Assembly: GCA_022565805.1 (NCBI GenBank)
Contig: JAIULZ010000024.1
Location: 1 to 38,595, forward strand
Source: Balneolales bacterium
Lineage (GTDB): Bacteria > Bacteroidota > Rhodothermia > Balneolales > Cyclonatronaceae
Reading direction: 5' to 3'
Length of the DNA: 38,595 nucleotides
Shown one piece after another: positions 24,878 through 35,113 of the stretch (the stretch's first letter is position 1; every line of letters starts with the position of its first letter). A model generated the notes under the pieces. The model was given only the letters and a program-made list of their open reading frames with translations. It was not told the DNA's origin and searched no databases. The position numbers were made by a program, and so were the translations under genes.

Positions 24878-25221
24878 AGCCACAGTAGGTGTATTTTTAA
24901 AAAATGTTGTTATGACACCTAATATTCAGCAAAAATTTACATTTGGCTTATCATTTTAAAGCGTAATGGGTTACACGCCCCATATGAATTTAAAGTGAAG
25001 AAAATGAAAAAGAGGGAACCTTTTTTATGGGAAATATGGGTGGAACGTCTTATTTTAGCATTCCCTTGTTCAGCAGGGTTTATACTATTTAGACTAGTTT
25101 CAAATAGATTACAGGCTCGTTTGAGGCACTCATTCGTTCGTATATTTGCCAGCTGATATCTATTTTCTACTATTATTTTGTCCTTCAGGCTAACTTGTCT
25201 TAACGAAAAGCTTTCATTCTA
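24878..25221. other. Intergenic region before the respiratory operon, 344 bases
   Basis: A 7-bp stem TAGGTGT (24886-24892) / ACACCTA (24915-24921) follows the usher gene and may weakly stop it; the loop is 22 bases and there is no good T-run. A 50-codon open frame starts at ATG 25004 and ends at 25156, preceded by GTGAAG; its product has one hydrophobic stretch, but there is no other support for it. TTATTTTG near 25176-25183 is one mismatch from the Bacteroidota -7 element, and a TTTG lies upstream at 25145-25148, so the operon promoter may be here. The spacing is slightly long. Confidence 0.4.
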
Positions 25222-25869
25222 ATGGCTCAACTCTTTCCTAAGTGGTCTAATAATGTTCCCAAGACGTTATTATTGTCCATTAACTTACTACTACTCGCAG
25301 TTATTTTTGGGTTTTGGTATTGGGGTTCACCAAAATATACTCAGGTTGGTTATGCTCCTTCCCAGCCAATTGATTATAGCCACCGTTTGCATGCCGGTGA
25401 GCTCGGTATCGATTGCCAATACTGCCATTCTAGTGTTAAGGAATCTTCTTATGCCAGCATACCGTCTACAGAGACCTGTATGACCTGTCACTCGCAAATT
25501 GCTACGGATAGCGAAAAACTACAGCCGCTACGTGATGCCTGGGATACCGGAAATCCGGTAGAGTGGGTTCATATACATAAGCTGGCTGGTTTCGCTTACT
25601 TTAACCACAGCGCACACGTAAATGTTGGGGTTGGTTGTGCTACTTGCCATGGCAGGGTAGACCGTATGGAAGTCGTAATGCAGGTAGAGCCCTTAAGCAT
25701 GGGTTGGTGTTTAGATTGCCATAACAACCCGGCACCTCATCTTCGTCCTGTTGAAGAAGTTACCAACATGAGTTGGCAACCCGGCGAAAATCATTTCGAG
25801 TTTGCTCAGATGGTAATCAGCAAAAAGAATATTAATCCTCCCATATATTGCAACGCCTGCCACAGATAA
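25222..25869 (+). CDS. actA: Alternative complex III subunit A, pentaheme cytochrome c
   Basis: A 215-residue cytochrome with one N-terminal membrane anchor (about 16-34) and five C-x2-C-H heme-binding motifs: CQYCH, CMTCH, CATCH, CLDCH and CNACH. Five hemes plus an anchor is the pattern of ActA. It belongs to the quinol:cytochrome c oxidoreductase that replaces the bc1 complex, where it relays electrons on the periplasmic side. It opens the operon and is followed 49 bases later by actB. The last heme motif is almost at the C-terminus, as expected for short ActA forms. Confidence 0.93.
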   Translation: MAQLFPKWSNNVPKTLLLSINLLLLAVIFGFWYWGSPKYTQVGYAPSQPIDYSHRLHAGELGIDCQYCHSSVKESSYASIPSTETCMTCHSQIATDSEKLQPLRDAWDTGNPVEWVHIHKLAGFAYFNHSAHVNVGVGCATCHGRVDRMEVVMQVEPLSMGWCLDCHNNPAPHLRPVEEVTNMSWQPGENHFEFAQMVISKKNINPPIYCNACHR

Positions 25870-25918
25870 TTGGCAGAACTGCATACTCTAACAAATTTTT
25901 AAGTACGAATTTTTCGCA

Positions 25919-28900
25919 ATGTCGAACACAGAATCCAAAACGTACTGGCGCAGCCTCGAAGATCTTTCACGCAATGAGGCGTACAAAGATTATATCAACA
26001 GAGAATTTCCTGAGGGCGCCGGCGAACTTAGCGACGGCTACTCACGAAGAAATTTTCTCCAGATCATGGGTGCATCTGTTGCGCTTGCTGGTTTAGCTGC
26101 ATGTAGAAAACCGGTTCAGAAACTACTTCCCTACCATAAACAGCCCGAAAACGTCGTGGCTGGAATACCGCTGTACTATGCATCTGCATTGCCTTTCCAG
26201 GATTATGGTGTTGGTGTCGTTGTTACAACGAACGAAGGTCGGCCGACTAAAATCGAAGGGAATGAAGATCATCCCGGCAGCAGGGGAGCAACCAATGTTT
26301 TCCAGCAGGCAAGTATTCTGGATTTGTATGATGTAAACAGATCCAGAGCTGTGCGCCATAACGGAGAAGAGTCTTCATGGAATGATTTTGTAGCTTTTTG
26401 CTCAAGCCATTTCGCAGACCGCAATAAAAACATTGCTTTTATATCCGAAGCTAACGGTTCTCCTACATATAACAGACTTAAAGCAGAAATTCTGGGGAGA
26501 TTCCCTAACGCACGTTGGGCAACATACGAGCCTTTTGGCGCGGCTAACCAGCTTGCTGGTAGCGAAATTACTTTCGGCAGTAAATTGAGACCGCATTATC
26601 ATTTTGATAAAGCCGATGTTGTAATATCACTGGATTTTGATTTTTTGAACATCGCACCAAATGATGTAGAAAATTCGATGAGCTACGCCGATCGTCGTCG
26701 CGTACAATCAACAAGCGACGAAATGAACAGGCTTTACATCGTTGAGCCCGGCTTGAGCCAGACAGGATCGAATGCCGATCACCGTCTCAGAATTAAAGCC
26801 GGCGATATGGCTGCATTTACGGCTGCACTCGCTTCCAGGTTGTCTTCCGGAGTTTCCGGGTTAGAAGCATTTAGTGGCGTTAATAACGAATTTTCGCAAC
26901 ACAGCTGGGTTAGCGTTCTTGCGCAAGAGCTACTTTCTAATCGTGGTAACTCTATTCTTGCCGCAGGGAATAGCTACTCTCCCGAAGTACATGCCACGGT
27001 TGCAGCTATTAATGCTGCTGTGGGAAATGCAGGTAGCACTGTAGAGTATCTTAATGTGCCCTTTCTTGACGATAGCTACAACCCCGATTCGTTACGGAAT
27101 GTTGCTCGCGACGTTCGTAATGGTACTATTGATACGTTAATTATTGTGGGAGGTAATCCTGTATACAATGCGCCAGCCGATCTTGAGTTCGCGACTGTAA
27201 TGCAGCAGGCTAGTACAACAATACATCTGGCCTCTCATATAGATGAAACCTCAAAATTAGCACAGTGGCACGTAAATCGTGCTCATTTTCTTGAATTCTG
27301 GGGCGATGCACACAGCTATACCGGAGAGTTGTCTGTTATACAGCCCGTTATTCGCCCGCTTTTTGGCGGGAAAAGTGAAATTGAATTTCTGGCAGCCATC
27401 CTGCATGGCGAAAATCACGAAGGCTACGATCTGGTAAGAGAATCATGGAGAAATGTACTTACCTCTGAGTTCGACAATAGCTGGAATGAAGTTGTGCATG
27501 ATGGAATTTATCGTCAGACAAGATTTTCCAGCGGCAATACTGGTTTATCTTCCGGTTTTAACAGTAGCATGCGAAGCTGGCTTACATCGGTTCAGGGGTC
27601 TTCCTCCAGCGATATTGAGCTCATTTTTAAAGCAGATAACCGTATTTACGACGGTCGATATGCTAATAACGGCTGGCTTCAGGAGTTTCCTGACCCTGTG
27701 ACCAAAATTACATGGGATAATGTAGCGGCTATGAGCCCGGCTATGGCTGCATCGATAGGTGTACGCGAAAGATCTTTTGGCGAAACAACCTACGATTTAG
27801 TAACAATTACTTCCGGCGGTACAGAGTTAACGATGCCCGCATGGATAGTACCCGGTCATGCCGACAATAGTATTACTGTAACAGTTGGGTATGGTCGTCA
27901 AAATATAGGTGCCTCTGCAGATGACATAGGCCATAACTCCTATATTTTACGTACTTATGATAATCAATTAGCGGTACCATCTGTAACTGTAGCCAGAAAT
28001 GGCAGAAGTTATCCGATAGCCTGTACCCAGAACCATCATCAGATGGAAGATCGTCCGCTGGTTCGTGAAGCTACTTTAGAAGAGTACAGAGCTAAGCCCG
28101 ACTTTGCCCCTGCAATGGTTTATACCCCAGGCCGGAGACCGGAAGACGGAAAGCCGAAAAACCTGTTTAATGATCAAATGTTCCCTCCGCATCAACCGCA
28201 GTGGGGTATGGCAATTGATCTAAACGCTTGTACAGGTTGTGGAGTTTGTACAATCGCTTGTCAGGCAGAAAATAATATACCTGTAATTGGTAAAAGAGAA
28301 GTAGAGCGTAACAGAGAAATGCACTGGATACGCGTTGACCGCTACTTCCAGGGCGACAAAGAAAATCCGAAAGTTGTTCATCAGCCCATACCCTGTATGC
28401 ACTGCGAACAGGCACCATGCGAGCTAGTGTGTCCGGTAGCAGCTACCACACACAGTGATGATGGTCTCAACCAAATGACGTACAACCAGTGTATTGGTAC
28501 CCGATACTGCTCAAACAACTGTCCTTACAAGGTAAGACGATTTAATTTCTTCAATTACGCCAAAAACTGGCTCGAAATAGACGAAGATCCGGATATCATA
28601 CAAATGGCAATGAACCCTGATGTATCGGTTCGTTTCCGTGGTGTAATGGAAAAATGTACTTATTGCGTACAAAGAATAAACCGCGCGAAGATTGCCCGTA
28701 AAAATGAGACCGGAAACTCAATCAAACCCGTAGATGGAGCGGTTAAAACCGCTTGTCAGCAGGCTTGTCCTTCTCAGGCGATCACATTCGGCGATATAAC
28801 CGATCAGGAAAGCGTAATTTCCCGCACCAAATCTAACGAGAGAAATTATCTGCTGATTGAAGAGCTGAACATTCGTCCGAGAACATCATATCTCGGCAAA

Positions 28901-28930
28901 TTAAGAAATCCGAACACAGAGCTGGTTTAA
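25919..28930 (+). CDS. actB: Alternative complex III subunit B, molybdopterin-oxidoreductase-like iron-sulfur protein
   Basis: A 1003-residue fusion of a molybdopterin-oxidoreductase-like domain with a ferredoxin-type iron-sulfur domain, as in other ActB proteins. A twin-arginine signal with YSRRNFLQIMGASVALAG (41-58) ends in LAAC (Cys62), suggesting Tat export and possible lipidation. The iron-sulfur domain starts near residue 760 with CTGCGVCTIAC, then CMHCEQAPCELVCP, CIGTRYCSNNCP, CTYCVQRI and CQQACP, enough for about four clusters. In characterised ACIII the N-terminal half has lost its molybdenum cofactor and is structural; I see no reason to think otherwise here. It sits between ActA and the membrane subunit ActC. 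Confidence 0.95.
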   Translation: MSNTESKTYWRSLEDLSRNEAYKDYINREFPEGAGELSDGYSRRNFLQIMGASVALAGLAACRKPVQKLLPYHKQPENVVAGIPLYYASALPFQDYGVGVVVTTNEGRPTKIEGNEDHPGSRGATNVFQQASILDLYDVNRSRAVRHNGEESSWNDFVAFCSSHFADRNKNIAFISEANGSPTYNRLKAEILGRFPNARWATYEPFGAANQLAGSEITFGSKLRPHYHFDKADVVISLDFDFLNIAPNDVENSMSYADRRRVQSTSDEMNRLYIVEPGLSQTGSNADHRLRIKAGDMAAFTAALASRLSSGVSGLEAFSGVNNEFSQHSWVSVLAQELLSNRGNSILAAGNSYSPEVHATVAAINAAVGNAGSTVEYLNVPFLDDSYNPDSLRNVARDVRNGTIDTLIIVGGNPVYNAPADLEFATVMQQASTTIHLASHIDETSKLAQWHVNRAHFLEFWGDAHSYTGELSVIQPVIRPLFGGKSEIEFLAAILHGENHEGYDLVRESWRNVLTSEFDNSWNEVVHDGIYRQTRFSSGNTGLSSGFNSSMRSWLTSVQGSSSSDIELIFKADNRIYDGRYANNGWLQEFPDPVTKITWDNVAAMSPAMAASIGVRERSFGETTYDLVTITSGGTELTMPAWIVPGHADNSITVTVGYGRQNIGASADDIGHNSYILRTYDNQLAVPSVTVARNGRSYPIACTQNHHQMEDRPLVREATLEEYRAKPDFAPAMVYTPGRRPEDGKPKNLFNDQMFPPHQPQWGMAIDLNACTGCGVCTIACQAENNIPVIGKREVERNREMHWIRVDRYFQGDKENPKVVHQPIPCMHCEQAPCELVCPVAATTHSDDGLNQMTYNQCIGTRYCSNNCPYKVRRFNFFNYAKNWLEIDEDPDIIQMAMNPDVSVRFRGVMEKCTYCVQRINRAKIARKNETGNSIKPVDGAVKTACQQACPSQAITFGDITDQESVISRTKSNERNYLLIEELNIRPRTSYLGKLRNPNTELV

Positions 28931-28972
28931 TGCTTTGCCATCAAAAAATAACAAGAAAACAAGCAGTTATAC

Positions 28973-30397
28973 ATGAGTAGCAATAGCGGATACGTCGAAG
29001 AAGCTCCCCTGGTAAAGGGGAACCATACTTTCAGCAGCATCACAGCTCTTGTAGCGGATATTGTTGAAAAGCCAACTCCTTTTTGGTGGTATATAGCATT
29101 TGGTATTTCAAACCTCTTGCTTGGCCTGCTGTTTGCCATGCTCGGATACCTTATTTGGGAAGGTACCGGTGTGTGGGGTCTTAATAATACCGTTGCATGG
29201 GGATGGGCCATCATTAACTTTGTATGGTGGGTAGGTATCGGTCATGCCGGTACGCTTATTTCTGCCGTATTATTTCTGTTCAGGCAGGGCTGGCGAACGG
29301 CGATTAACCGTTTTGCTGAAGCTATGACTATTTTTGCGGTAATGTGTGCCGGTATATTTCCTGCCGTACACGTTGGCCGTATTTGGGTTATATACTGGGT
29401 ATTTCCTCTGCCGAATCAAATGCAGATGTGGCCAAACTTTAACAGCCCCCTTCTTTGGGATGTGTTTGCCGTATCTACTTATTTTACCGTATCTCTACTT
29501 TTCTGGTACGTTGGTCTAATTCCGGATTTGGCCACATTAAGAGACAGGGTTAAAAACAAATTAGCAGCAAAAATATACGGTATTTTTGCCCTAGGGTGGA
29601 CAGGTGGTAATAGACAATGGCAGCATTACGAGAAATCGTATATGATTCTTGCAGGTATTGCAACTCCACTTGTACTATCTGTTCACACAATTGTATCCTT
29701 TGACTTTGCTGTTTCTATTATACCGGGATGGCATACCACAATTTTCCCGCCTTACTTCGTAGCCGGTGCAATTTTCTCTGGTTTCGCTATGGTAATGACG
29801 CTCATGATTATCGCCCGTAAAATTTACGGTCTTGAAGATATTATGACGATTGACCATATCGAGAAGATGAATATTATTATTCTGGTTACCGGCTGGATGG
29901 TAGGTTTCGCCTACATTATGGAATTCTTTATTGCCTGGTACTCTGGAGTCGAATACGAAAAATTCGCTTTTGTAAATCGAGCTATAGGCCCATACGCATG
30001 GGCCTACTGGATAATGATGTCCTGTAACGTAATCGCACCAAATTTCTTCTGGTTTAAGAAAATGAGAAGAAGTATACCAGTATCTTTTGTACTATCTATT
30101 GTGGTAAATATCGGGATGTGGTTCGAGCGTTTTGTAATTACTGTAACCTCACTTGCTCAGGATTTTCTGCCGGGCTCTTGGGCCTATTACTCACCAACAT
30201 GGGTAGATGTTTTAACCTACGTTGGAACATTCGGACTGTTTTTCTCTAACTTCCTCCTGTTCCTGCGCTTCCTGCCCATGATTGCTATTGCAGAAGTTAA
30301 AATGGTGATGCCACAGGCAGACCCGCACTATTATGATGAAGACGGAAACGAGCCGAAAAAATCGGATCAGATTAACGAGCCAAATATTAAAGCTTAG
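28973..30397 (+). CDS. actC: Alternative complex III subunit C, NrfD-like quinol-site membrane subunit
   Basis: A 474-residue NrfD/PsrC-family membrane protein with about ten predicted helices. After a soluble start, helices begin at [20 protein letters not shown]. The [26 protein letters not shown] and [15 protein letters not shown] segments are typical of ACIII NrfD subunits. It should bind menaquinol or ubiquinol at the periplasmic side and pass electrons to ActB. The C-terminus is acidic and cytoplasmic. It is separated from actD by only 5 bases, so the two genes are tightly coupled. Confidence 0.94.
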   Translation: MSSNSGYVEEAPLVKGNHTFSSITALVADIVEKPTPFWWYIAFGISNLLLGLLFAMLGYLIWEGTGVWGLNNTVAWGWAIINFVWWVGIGHAGTLISAVLFLFRQGWRTAINRFAEAMTIFAVMCAGIFPAVHVGRIWVIYWVFPLPNQMQMWPNFNSPLLWDVFAVSTYFTVSLLFWYVGLIPDLATLRDRVKNKLAAKIYGIFALGWTGGNRQWQHYEKSYMILAGIATPLVLSVHTIVSFDFAVSIIPGWHTTIFPPYFVAGAIFSGFAMVMTLMIIARKIYGLEDIMTIDHIEKMNIIILVTGWMVGFAYIMEFFIAWYSGVEYEKFAFVNRAIGPYAWAYWIMMSCNVIAPNFFWFKKMRRSIPVSFVLSIVVNIGMWFERFVITVTSLAQDFLPGSWAYYSPTWVDVLTYVGTFGLFFSNFLLFLRFLPMIAIAEVKMVMPQADPHYYDEDGNEPKKSDQINEPNIKA

Positions 30398-30402
30398 TAT
30401 CG

Positions 30403-30954
30403 ATGGATCACAACAACGCCGAAAATAAAAAAGTATTTGCAGTACTTGCCGAGTTTGAGAATCCTGGCAAACTGATGAAAGCAGCCAAACTCGTAAGCAG
30501 GGCAGGTTATGCTAAGTTTGATGCCCACAGTCCGTTTCCAATTCACGGTATGGACGACGCTATGGGATTGAAAGAGTCTAAGCTAGGCTGGATTGTGCTG
30601 AGCCACGCCCTGGTAGGTTTTTCTGGCGGACTCGCGCTGCAGGTTTGGGCAAGTACATACGCTTATCCTATAAATATAGGTGGACGCCCATTTATGAATC
30701 TGCCGGCATTTGTGCCGGTAACCTTTGAGCTTACCATTTTACTATCTGCCTTTGCAGCTGTATTTGGAATGCTGTTCTTAAACAATTTGCCAAAACACCA
30801 CAACAGTATTTTTAACTCAGATAACTTCAACAGAGTTACAGACGATAAGTTCTTTATCTGTGTGGAAACCGACGACCCGCTTTACAATGAGGAAGAAACA
30901 GAAAAATTCTTCCAGGATTGCGGGTGTGTATCGTATGAAAAAGTATATGAATAG
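30403..30954 (+). CDS. actD: Alternative complex III subunit D (DUF3341)
   Basis: A 183-residue protein of the DUF3341/ActD family. A soluble N-terminal domain (VFAVLAEFENPGKLMKAAKLVSRAGYAKFDAHSPFPIHGMD) is followed by two membrane helices (about 66-88 and 105-130) and a short tail. ActD has no cofactor; it packs against the quinol subunit in known structures. The HSPFPIHGMDDAMG segment is a family hallmark. The next gene starts 10 bases after its stop. Confidence 0.93.
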   Translation: MDHNNAENKKVFAVLAEFENPGKLMKAAKLVSRAGYAKFDAHSPFPIHGMDDAMGLKESKLGWIVLSHALVGFSGGLALQVWASTYAYPINIGGRPFMNLPAFVPVTFELTILLSAFAAVFGMLFLNNLPKHHNSIFNSDNFNRVTDDKFFICVETDDPLYNEEETEKFFQDCGCVSYEKVYE

Positions 30955-30964
30955 GAGAAATTCA

Positions 30965-31621
30965 ATGACATTCTATAAAAACCTGAATTTTAATGTTGTT
31001 GCACTCCTGTTTCTGGCGATATTGCTGTCTGCCTGCAGGGGTCAACCTACAGAAAATACACAAATACAGCCACAGCAGAATATGTACTGGCAGCAAAAGT
31101 TCAAAGCCTTTGAACCTAATGACTTTTTTGAAGACCGGCGAGCTATGAGGCTGCCAGTGGAGAATACGGTTGCCCGAGGACATCTTCGCAATGATATTCA
31201 AAAATATGAAGGCGTTAATCCAGACGGCTCATATGTAGAGCGTATTCCCATACAAGTAACACGGGAGTTGCTTGATAAAGGCCGTGTACAGTATAACATA
31301 AGCTGCACTCCGTGTCACGGTGTGGCTGGTCTTGGTGATGGTCTTGTAATTTCAAGGGGGTATGTTCCACCACCATCTTTCCTTGAAGAGCGTATTCTAG
31401 CAATGCCCGATGGTGAAATCTACAGCGCAATTTATAATGGGGCAGGAAGTATGCCTTCATACCGCAACATGGTAAAGCGAGCAGACGAGCGCTGGGCTAT
31501 TGTTGCCTATATAAGAGCAATGCAGGTTAGCCAGGGAGCTACAGAAGAAGATTTGCGCACAGTTAACATGAGCTCGGGTTTGTTCCAAACCGATTACAGC
31601 TCAGATCTGGCCTCAGAATAA
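30965..31621 (+). CDS. actE: Alternative complex III subunit E, monoheme cytochrome c lipoprotein
   Basis: A 218-residue protein. The open frame begins further upstream inside actD, but ATG 30965 has a good AGGAG at 30953-30957 and gives a lipoprotein signal ending LLSAC (Cys24). One heme motif, CTPCHG (Cys114, Cys117, His118), and a later GAGSMPSYRN with the probable axial Met mark a class I cytochrome c. ActE is the likely exit point for electrons from ACIII to the caa3 oxidase. The Shine-Dalgarno site overlaps the actD stop codon, indicating translational coupling. Confidence 0.93.
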   Translation: MTFYKNLNFNVVALLFLAILLSACRGQPTENTQIQPQQNMYWQQKFKAFEPNDFFEDRRAMRLPVENTVARGHLRNDIQKYEGVNPDGSYVERIPIQVTRELLDKGRVQYNISCTPCHGVAGLGDGLVISRGYVPPPSFLEERILAMPDGEIYSAIYNGAGSMPSYRNMVKRADERWAIVAYIRAMQVSQGATEEDLRTVNMSSGLFQTDYSSDLASE

Positions 31622-31651
31622 TTAATCAAAGAATCAGTATCGATAAGGAAA

Positions 31652-32836
31652 ATGGCGCATACTAAACTAACCGATAACGTACAACTGCCAGACAGTGCTA
31701 ATCCTTCGAAGTTATTTATAACTTTGGGAGCTGTGGGTGTTATAGCCAGTTTAATTGGTGTTGTCGTTAATTACGAGCAATTTCTTCACTCTTATCTTAC
31801 CAGCTTTACATTTTTCATGAGCATTTCACTTGCGTCTATGTTTTTGGTGATGATTCACCATATAACAAGATCGAGCTGGGGTATAACGCTCAGAAGAATT
31901 CCGGAGACTTTTTCATCCTACATTTGGGTTTTTGCTCTCCTGTTTATACCAATTCTTATCGGCATGGGTAGCTTATACGGCTGGACACAGGAACAGTCCG
32001 GTTGGTTTTATCAGGAGCTCAGAGAATATAAAAGCCCCTACTTGAATGAGCCGTTCTTTATCATCAGAAATATAATTTATTTCGCAGTTTGGTCTTTCCT
32101 TGGGTACAAGCTTTACAAGAATTCTATTGAAATGGACAAGACCGGCGATTGGGGTATAGACAGTACACTCCGCAAAATATCGGCACCAGGTATTTTCTTT
32201 TTTGGATTTACCGTTTCATTTGCATCCTTCGACTGGATCATGTCGTTACGCTTCGATTGGTTTTCGACCATGTTTGGCGTCTATTATTTCGCCATGTCGT
32301 TTCAACTCGTATTTGCAGTGTTAATTTTGATGGTGTTATTTCTCAGAAATAAAGGTTTACTATTAAACACGATCGCAAAACCGCACATACGTGATCTTGG
32401 TGGATGGCTATTCGCGTTTTCAGTATTCTACACCTATATTGCATTCGGGCAGTTCTTCCTTATTTATTATGCTAACATTCCTGAAGCAACTTTGTTTTTC
32501 TACTATAGGCTAGAAGGAAGCTACCAATACATGCTATACTTCACCCTTTTTGGAAGATTTGTAATACCGTTTATATTATTACTTAACAAACCATCTAAGG
32601 GTAATTACAAAGTTCTGAAATTCGTATCGGTGTTAATTGTTGTTAGCCATATAGTTGAGCTGTACTGGTTAATTATGCCATCTCTCCACGACTCATTCAC
32701 ATTTCACTGGCTTGATATTGCAACATTTTTTGCACTAGCAGGTATTTTCTTCGCTTTGTTCTTCACATATTTCAAAAAACAGAACATGGTGCCGATAAAT
32801 GATCCGAAACTCGCAGAATCACTAAATAAACACTGA
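31652..32836 (+). CDS. actF: Alternative complex III subunit F, membrane subunit
   Basis: A 394-residue protein with about ten predicted helices, related to ActC but diverged. Recognisable ActF stretches are FFMSISLASMFLVMIHHITRSSWG (about 55-78), FASFDWIMSLRFDWFSTMFGVYYFA and YIAFGQFFLIYYANIPEATLFFY. Its exact role in known ACIII is debated; it is structural and may carry a proton path. It is followed 17 bases later by a small unknown gene. Confidence 0.93.
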   Translation: MAHTKLTDNVQLPDSANPSKLFITLGAVGVIASLIGVVVNYEQFLHSYLTSFTFFMSISLASMFLVMIHHITRSSWGITLRRIPETFSSYIWVFALLFIPILIGMGSLYGWTQEQSGWFYQELREYKSPYLNEPFFIIRNIIYFAVWSFLGYKLYKNSIEMDKTGDWGIDSTLRKISAPGIFFFGFTVSFASFDWIMSLRFDWFSTMFGVYYFAMSFQLVFAVLILMVLFLRNKGLLLNTIAKPHIRDLGGWLFAFSVFYTYIAFGQFFLIYYANIPEATLFFYYRLEGSYQYMLYFTLFGRFVIPFILLLNKPSKGNYKVLKFVSVLIVVSHIVELYWLIMPSLHDSFTFHWLDIATFFALAGIFFALFFTYFKKQNMVPINDPKLAESLNKH

Positions 32837-32853
32837 TTTCACTCGTTACGAAC

Positions 32854-33219
32854 ATGATCCAAGATAAAAATCTTCCAAACAGCTCTGAGGAATTCGAGAT
32901 AGAAGACTCGGAGGTTAGATCATCTATTAATGCCGGTGTGATGAGCGACACGCTTGATATGAAGCGTATTGTTCTTTGGTCTGTGATTACATCTGTTGTT
33001 ATTATTATTCTTATTGCAATTGCTTTCAATATTTACCAATATTTTAAGTTCGAACAGCAGTTTCAGCAAGCCATAAATACAGAGTATCGCGAGCTTAATA
33101 ATCATATTGATTCAAATCTTCAGTTGCTTAACACAACAGATGTAATAGATGAGGAAGCCGGTATCTTCAGGATACCCGTTGATAGCGCTAAAACTATTAT
33201 CATTCAGCGCTACAATTAA
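32854..33219 (+). CDS. Small single-helix membrane protein of unknown function in the ACIII-caa3 operon
   Basis: A 121-residue protein with an acidic N-terminus (EEFEIEDSEVRSS), one strong membrane helix (about 40-62, with a run of Ile/Val), then a charged helix (FEQQFQQAINTEYRELNNHI) and the ending TIIIQRYN. I do not recognise the family. Its spacing, 17 bases after actF and 31 before the SCO gene, says it is part of the operon. It could be an accessory or assembly subunit linking ACIII and the oxidase; that is inference. Confidence 0.75.
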   Translation: MIQDKNLPNSSEEFEIEDSEVRSSINAGVMSDTLDMKRIVLWSVITSVVIIILIAIAFNIYQYFKFEQQFQQAINTEYRELNNHIDSNLQLLNTTDVIDEEAGIFRIPVDSAKTIIIQRYN

Positions 33220-33250
33220 ATAATTATGCACTGAAAATATTATAGGCCTT

Positions 33251-34141
33251 ATGCCAAGTTATAAACCGCAATTATTACTCAGCTCATGCAAGCTTAGATT
33301 ATTGTTCGCACATTTGTTGCTCGTTACATTTTTCGCATTTTCTTTTCAGGAGGCTGAGGCCCAACGTACACAGCCTGCTATTGAAGAAAATCAAAGGTTG
33401 TTAGAAGAACTAACTATTCGTGAAAAGCTGGGAGAGACTATACCTGCCGATATTCGTTTAGTTAATGAGCAGGGTGAAACTGTTCTTCTCTCTGAGTTGT
33501 TTGAATCAAATAAACCAGTAATTTTAAATCTTATTTATTTTCAATGTCCAAGTATGTGTAGCCTCATTCTAAATGGAGTTGCAGATGCCGTTGAAGATCT
33601 TAGATGGGATTTAGGAAGAGAGTATCAGATTATTACAGTTAGTATTGACCCTGACGAAGATTACCAGCTTGCTGCCGACGTTAAACACGGATATATTTCC
33701 AGACTTAACAGGTCAGGCAACGCAGAAGATAACTGGCACTTCCTTACTGGCGAACAAGATCAGATTGATCGTCTTATTGAAGCTGTTGGAATGCCCTTTA
33801 AATGGAGTGAACAAGCTCAGGAATTTCTTCATGGTTCAGCAATAATGTTTGTTTCCCCGGAAATGAAGATTACACGCTATCTTTACGGTGTTCAATACAG
33901 AGAACTGGATGTACGAAATGCACTTTTCGACGCGGCTGGAGGTAGAGTTGGTTCTACTATTGAAAGAATCGCGCTTTTTTGTTTCACCTACGACCCTGAC
34001 TCTCGTTCATATGTTCCTTATGCCATGAATATTATGAAAGTTAGCGGCGTAGTTATACTATTAGGTTTAGGCATCTTCTTGGGAATATTCTGGCTCAAAG
34101 AAAGAAAAAAAAGTAACTCAGAATTCAGCTTCGACGATTAA
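33251..34141 (+). CDS. SCO-family copper chaperone for cytochrome oxidase
   Basis: A 296-residue thioredoxin-fold protein with an N-terminal signal or anchor (about 15-37) and a C-terminal membrane helix (about 262-282). The copper-binding C-x3-C is CPSMC (Cys99, Cys103), and the third ligand is His194 in FLHGSAIMF. SCO proteins deliver copper to the CuA site of oxidase subunit II, encoded by the next gene 14 bases downstream. The C-terminal anchor is common in Bacteroidota-type SCO proteins. Confidence 0.93.
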   Translation: MPSYKPQLLLSSCKLRLLFAHLLLVTFFAFSFQEAEAQRTQPAIEENQRLLEELTIREKLGETIPADIRLVNEQGETVLLSELFESNKPVILNLIYFQCPSMCSLILNGVADAVEDLRWDLGREYQIITVSIDPDEDYQLAADVKHGYISRLNRSGNAEDNWHFLTGEQDQIDRLIEAVGMPFKWSEQAQEFLHGSAIMFVSPEMKITRYLYGVQYRELDVRNALFDAAGGRVGSTIERIALFCFTYDPDSRSYVPYAMNIMKVSGVVILLGLGIFLGIFWLKERKKSNSEFSFDD

Positions 34142-34155
34142 TTTCTCAATTAATT

Positions 34156-35109
34156 ATGGAATATTTAACAAATTTCTTCTTGCCATCTGCGGAGTCAACT
34201 TACGCTGCAAACGTAGATGCATTGTTTCATTTTATCAACATTGTAAGTTTAATACTGCTGGTGGGTATCACCATCGCTATTATTTACTTCGCAATCAAAT
34301 ACCGGAGAAAGTCACAGGAAGATACTACTCCGCTTATTACTCACAATACAACACTCGAAGTAACCTGGACCGTAATACCATTGATTTTGATCCTTATCGT
34401 TTTTGGTTGGGGATTTAATGATTATGTGGAAATGCGTACCCCACCGGCTAATTCATATGAGGTTTACGTGGAGAGTTTTTCGTTTGGATGGAATTTTGAA
34501 CATCCAAATGGAATTAAAGAGTCTAACAACCTTACTGTTCCTGTTGGCACTCCTGTAAGACTTATAATGCGTTCAAGAGATGGTGACGTACTCCATTCGT
34601 TTTTTGTACCTCAATTCAGGCTTAAACAGGATTTAATGCCAAATCGTAACACTTATGCCTGGTTTGAAGCTAAAAATACTGGTCAATTTGTTTATTTCTG
34701 TACAGAATATTGCGGTGGTGGTCATTCTATGATGAATGGTACAGTTACTGTTCTAACAGCAGCTGAGTTTGATGAGTGGAATGAGGAAGAGCTTGGAAGG
34801 GATTTGGATGCTCTTCCGCTCGCAGAACTTGGCCGATTGGTTTATCAGCAGGCGGGTTGTCAGGGATGTCATTCAGTAGATGGGTCATCTCGTGTAGGTC
34901 CTACTTTACAAGGATTATACATGAGAGAAAGAGAATTTACCGATGGCTCTACCCGTATAGCTGATGAAGATTACTTGATCGAATCAATTCTTTATCCCCA
35001 AGAACTGGTTAATGTCGGATATCCAAATAACATGCCCAACATTTATCAGCAAACATTAAGTGAGCGTGAAGTACTCGGCCTTGTTGAATTTATAAAGGAG
35101 TTACAATAA
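34156..35109 (+). CDS. coxB: Cytochrome c oxidase subunit II with fused cytochrome c (caa3 type)
   Basis: A 317-residue subunit. Two membrane helices (about 25-48 and 70-90) precede a cupredoxin domain with the CuA motif [12 protein letters not shown] (two Cys, His, Met) and the upstream HSFFVPQF His. A C-terminal cytochrome c domain (about 225-317) contains CQGCHSV and a probable axial Met in PNNMPNIY. It accepts electrons, probably from ActE, and passes them to CuA and then to heme a of subunit I. The fusion makes this a caa3 oxidase. Confidence 0.96.
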   Translation: MEYLTNFFLPSAESTYAANVDALFHFINIVSLILLVGITIAIIYFAIKYRRKSQEDTTPLITHNTTLEVTWTVIPLILILIVFGWGFNDYVEMRTPPANSYEVYVESFSFGWNFEHPNGIKESNNLTVPVGTPVRLIMRSRDGDVLHSFFVPQFRLKQDLMPNRNTYAWFEAKNTGQFVYFCTEYCGGGHSMMNGTVTVLTAAEFDEWNEEELGRDLDALPLAELGRLVYQQAGCQGCHSVDGSSRVGPTLQGLYMREREFTDGSTRIADEDYLIESILYPQELVNVGYPNNMPNIYQQTLSEREVLGLVEFIKELQ

Positions 35110-35113
35110 TACT

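Noticed and set aside
25919-28930. actB as a working molybdenum oxidoreductase
   Set aside because: Its position between actA and actC, with the Tat signal and C-terminal iron-sulfur domain, fits ActB, where the cofactor is known to be absent.
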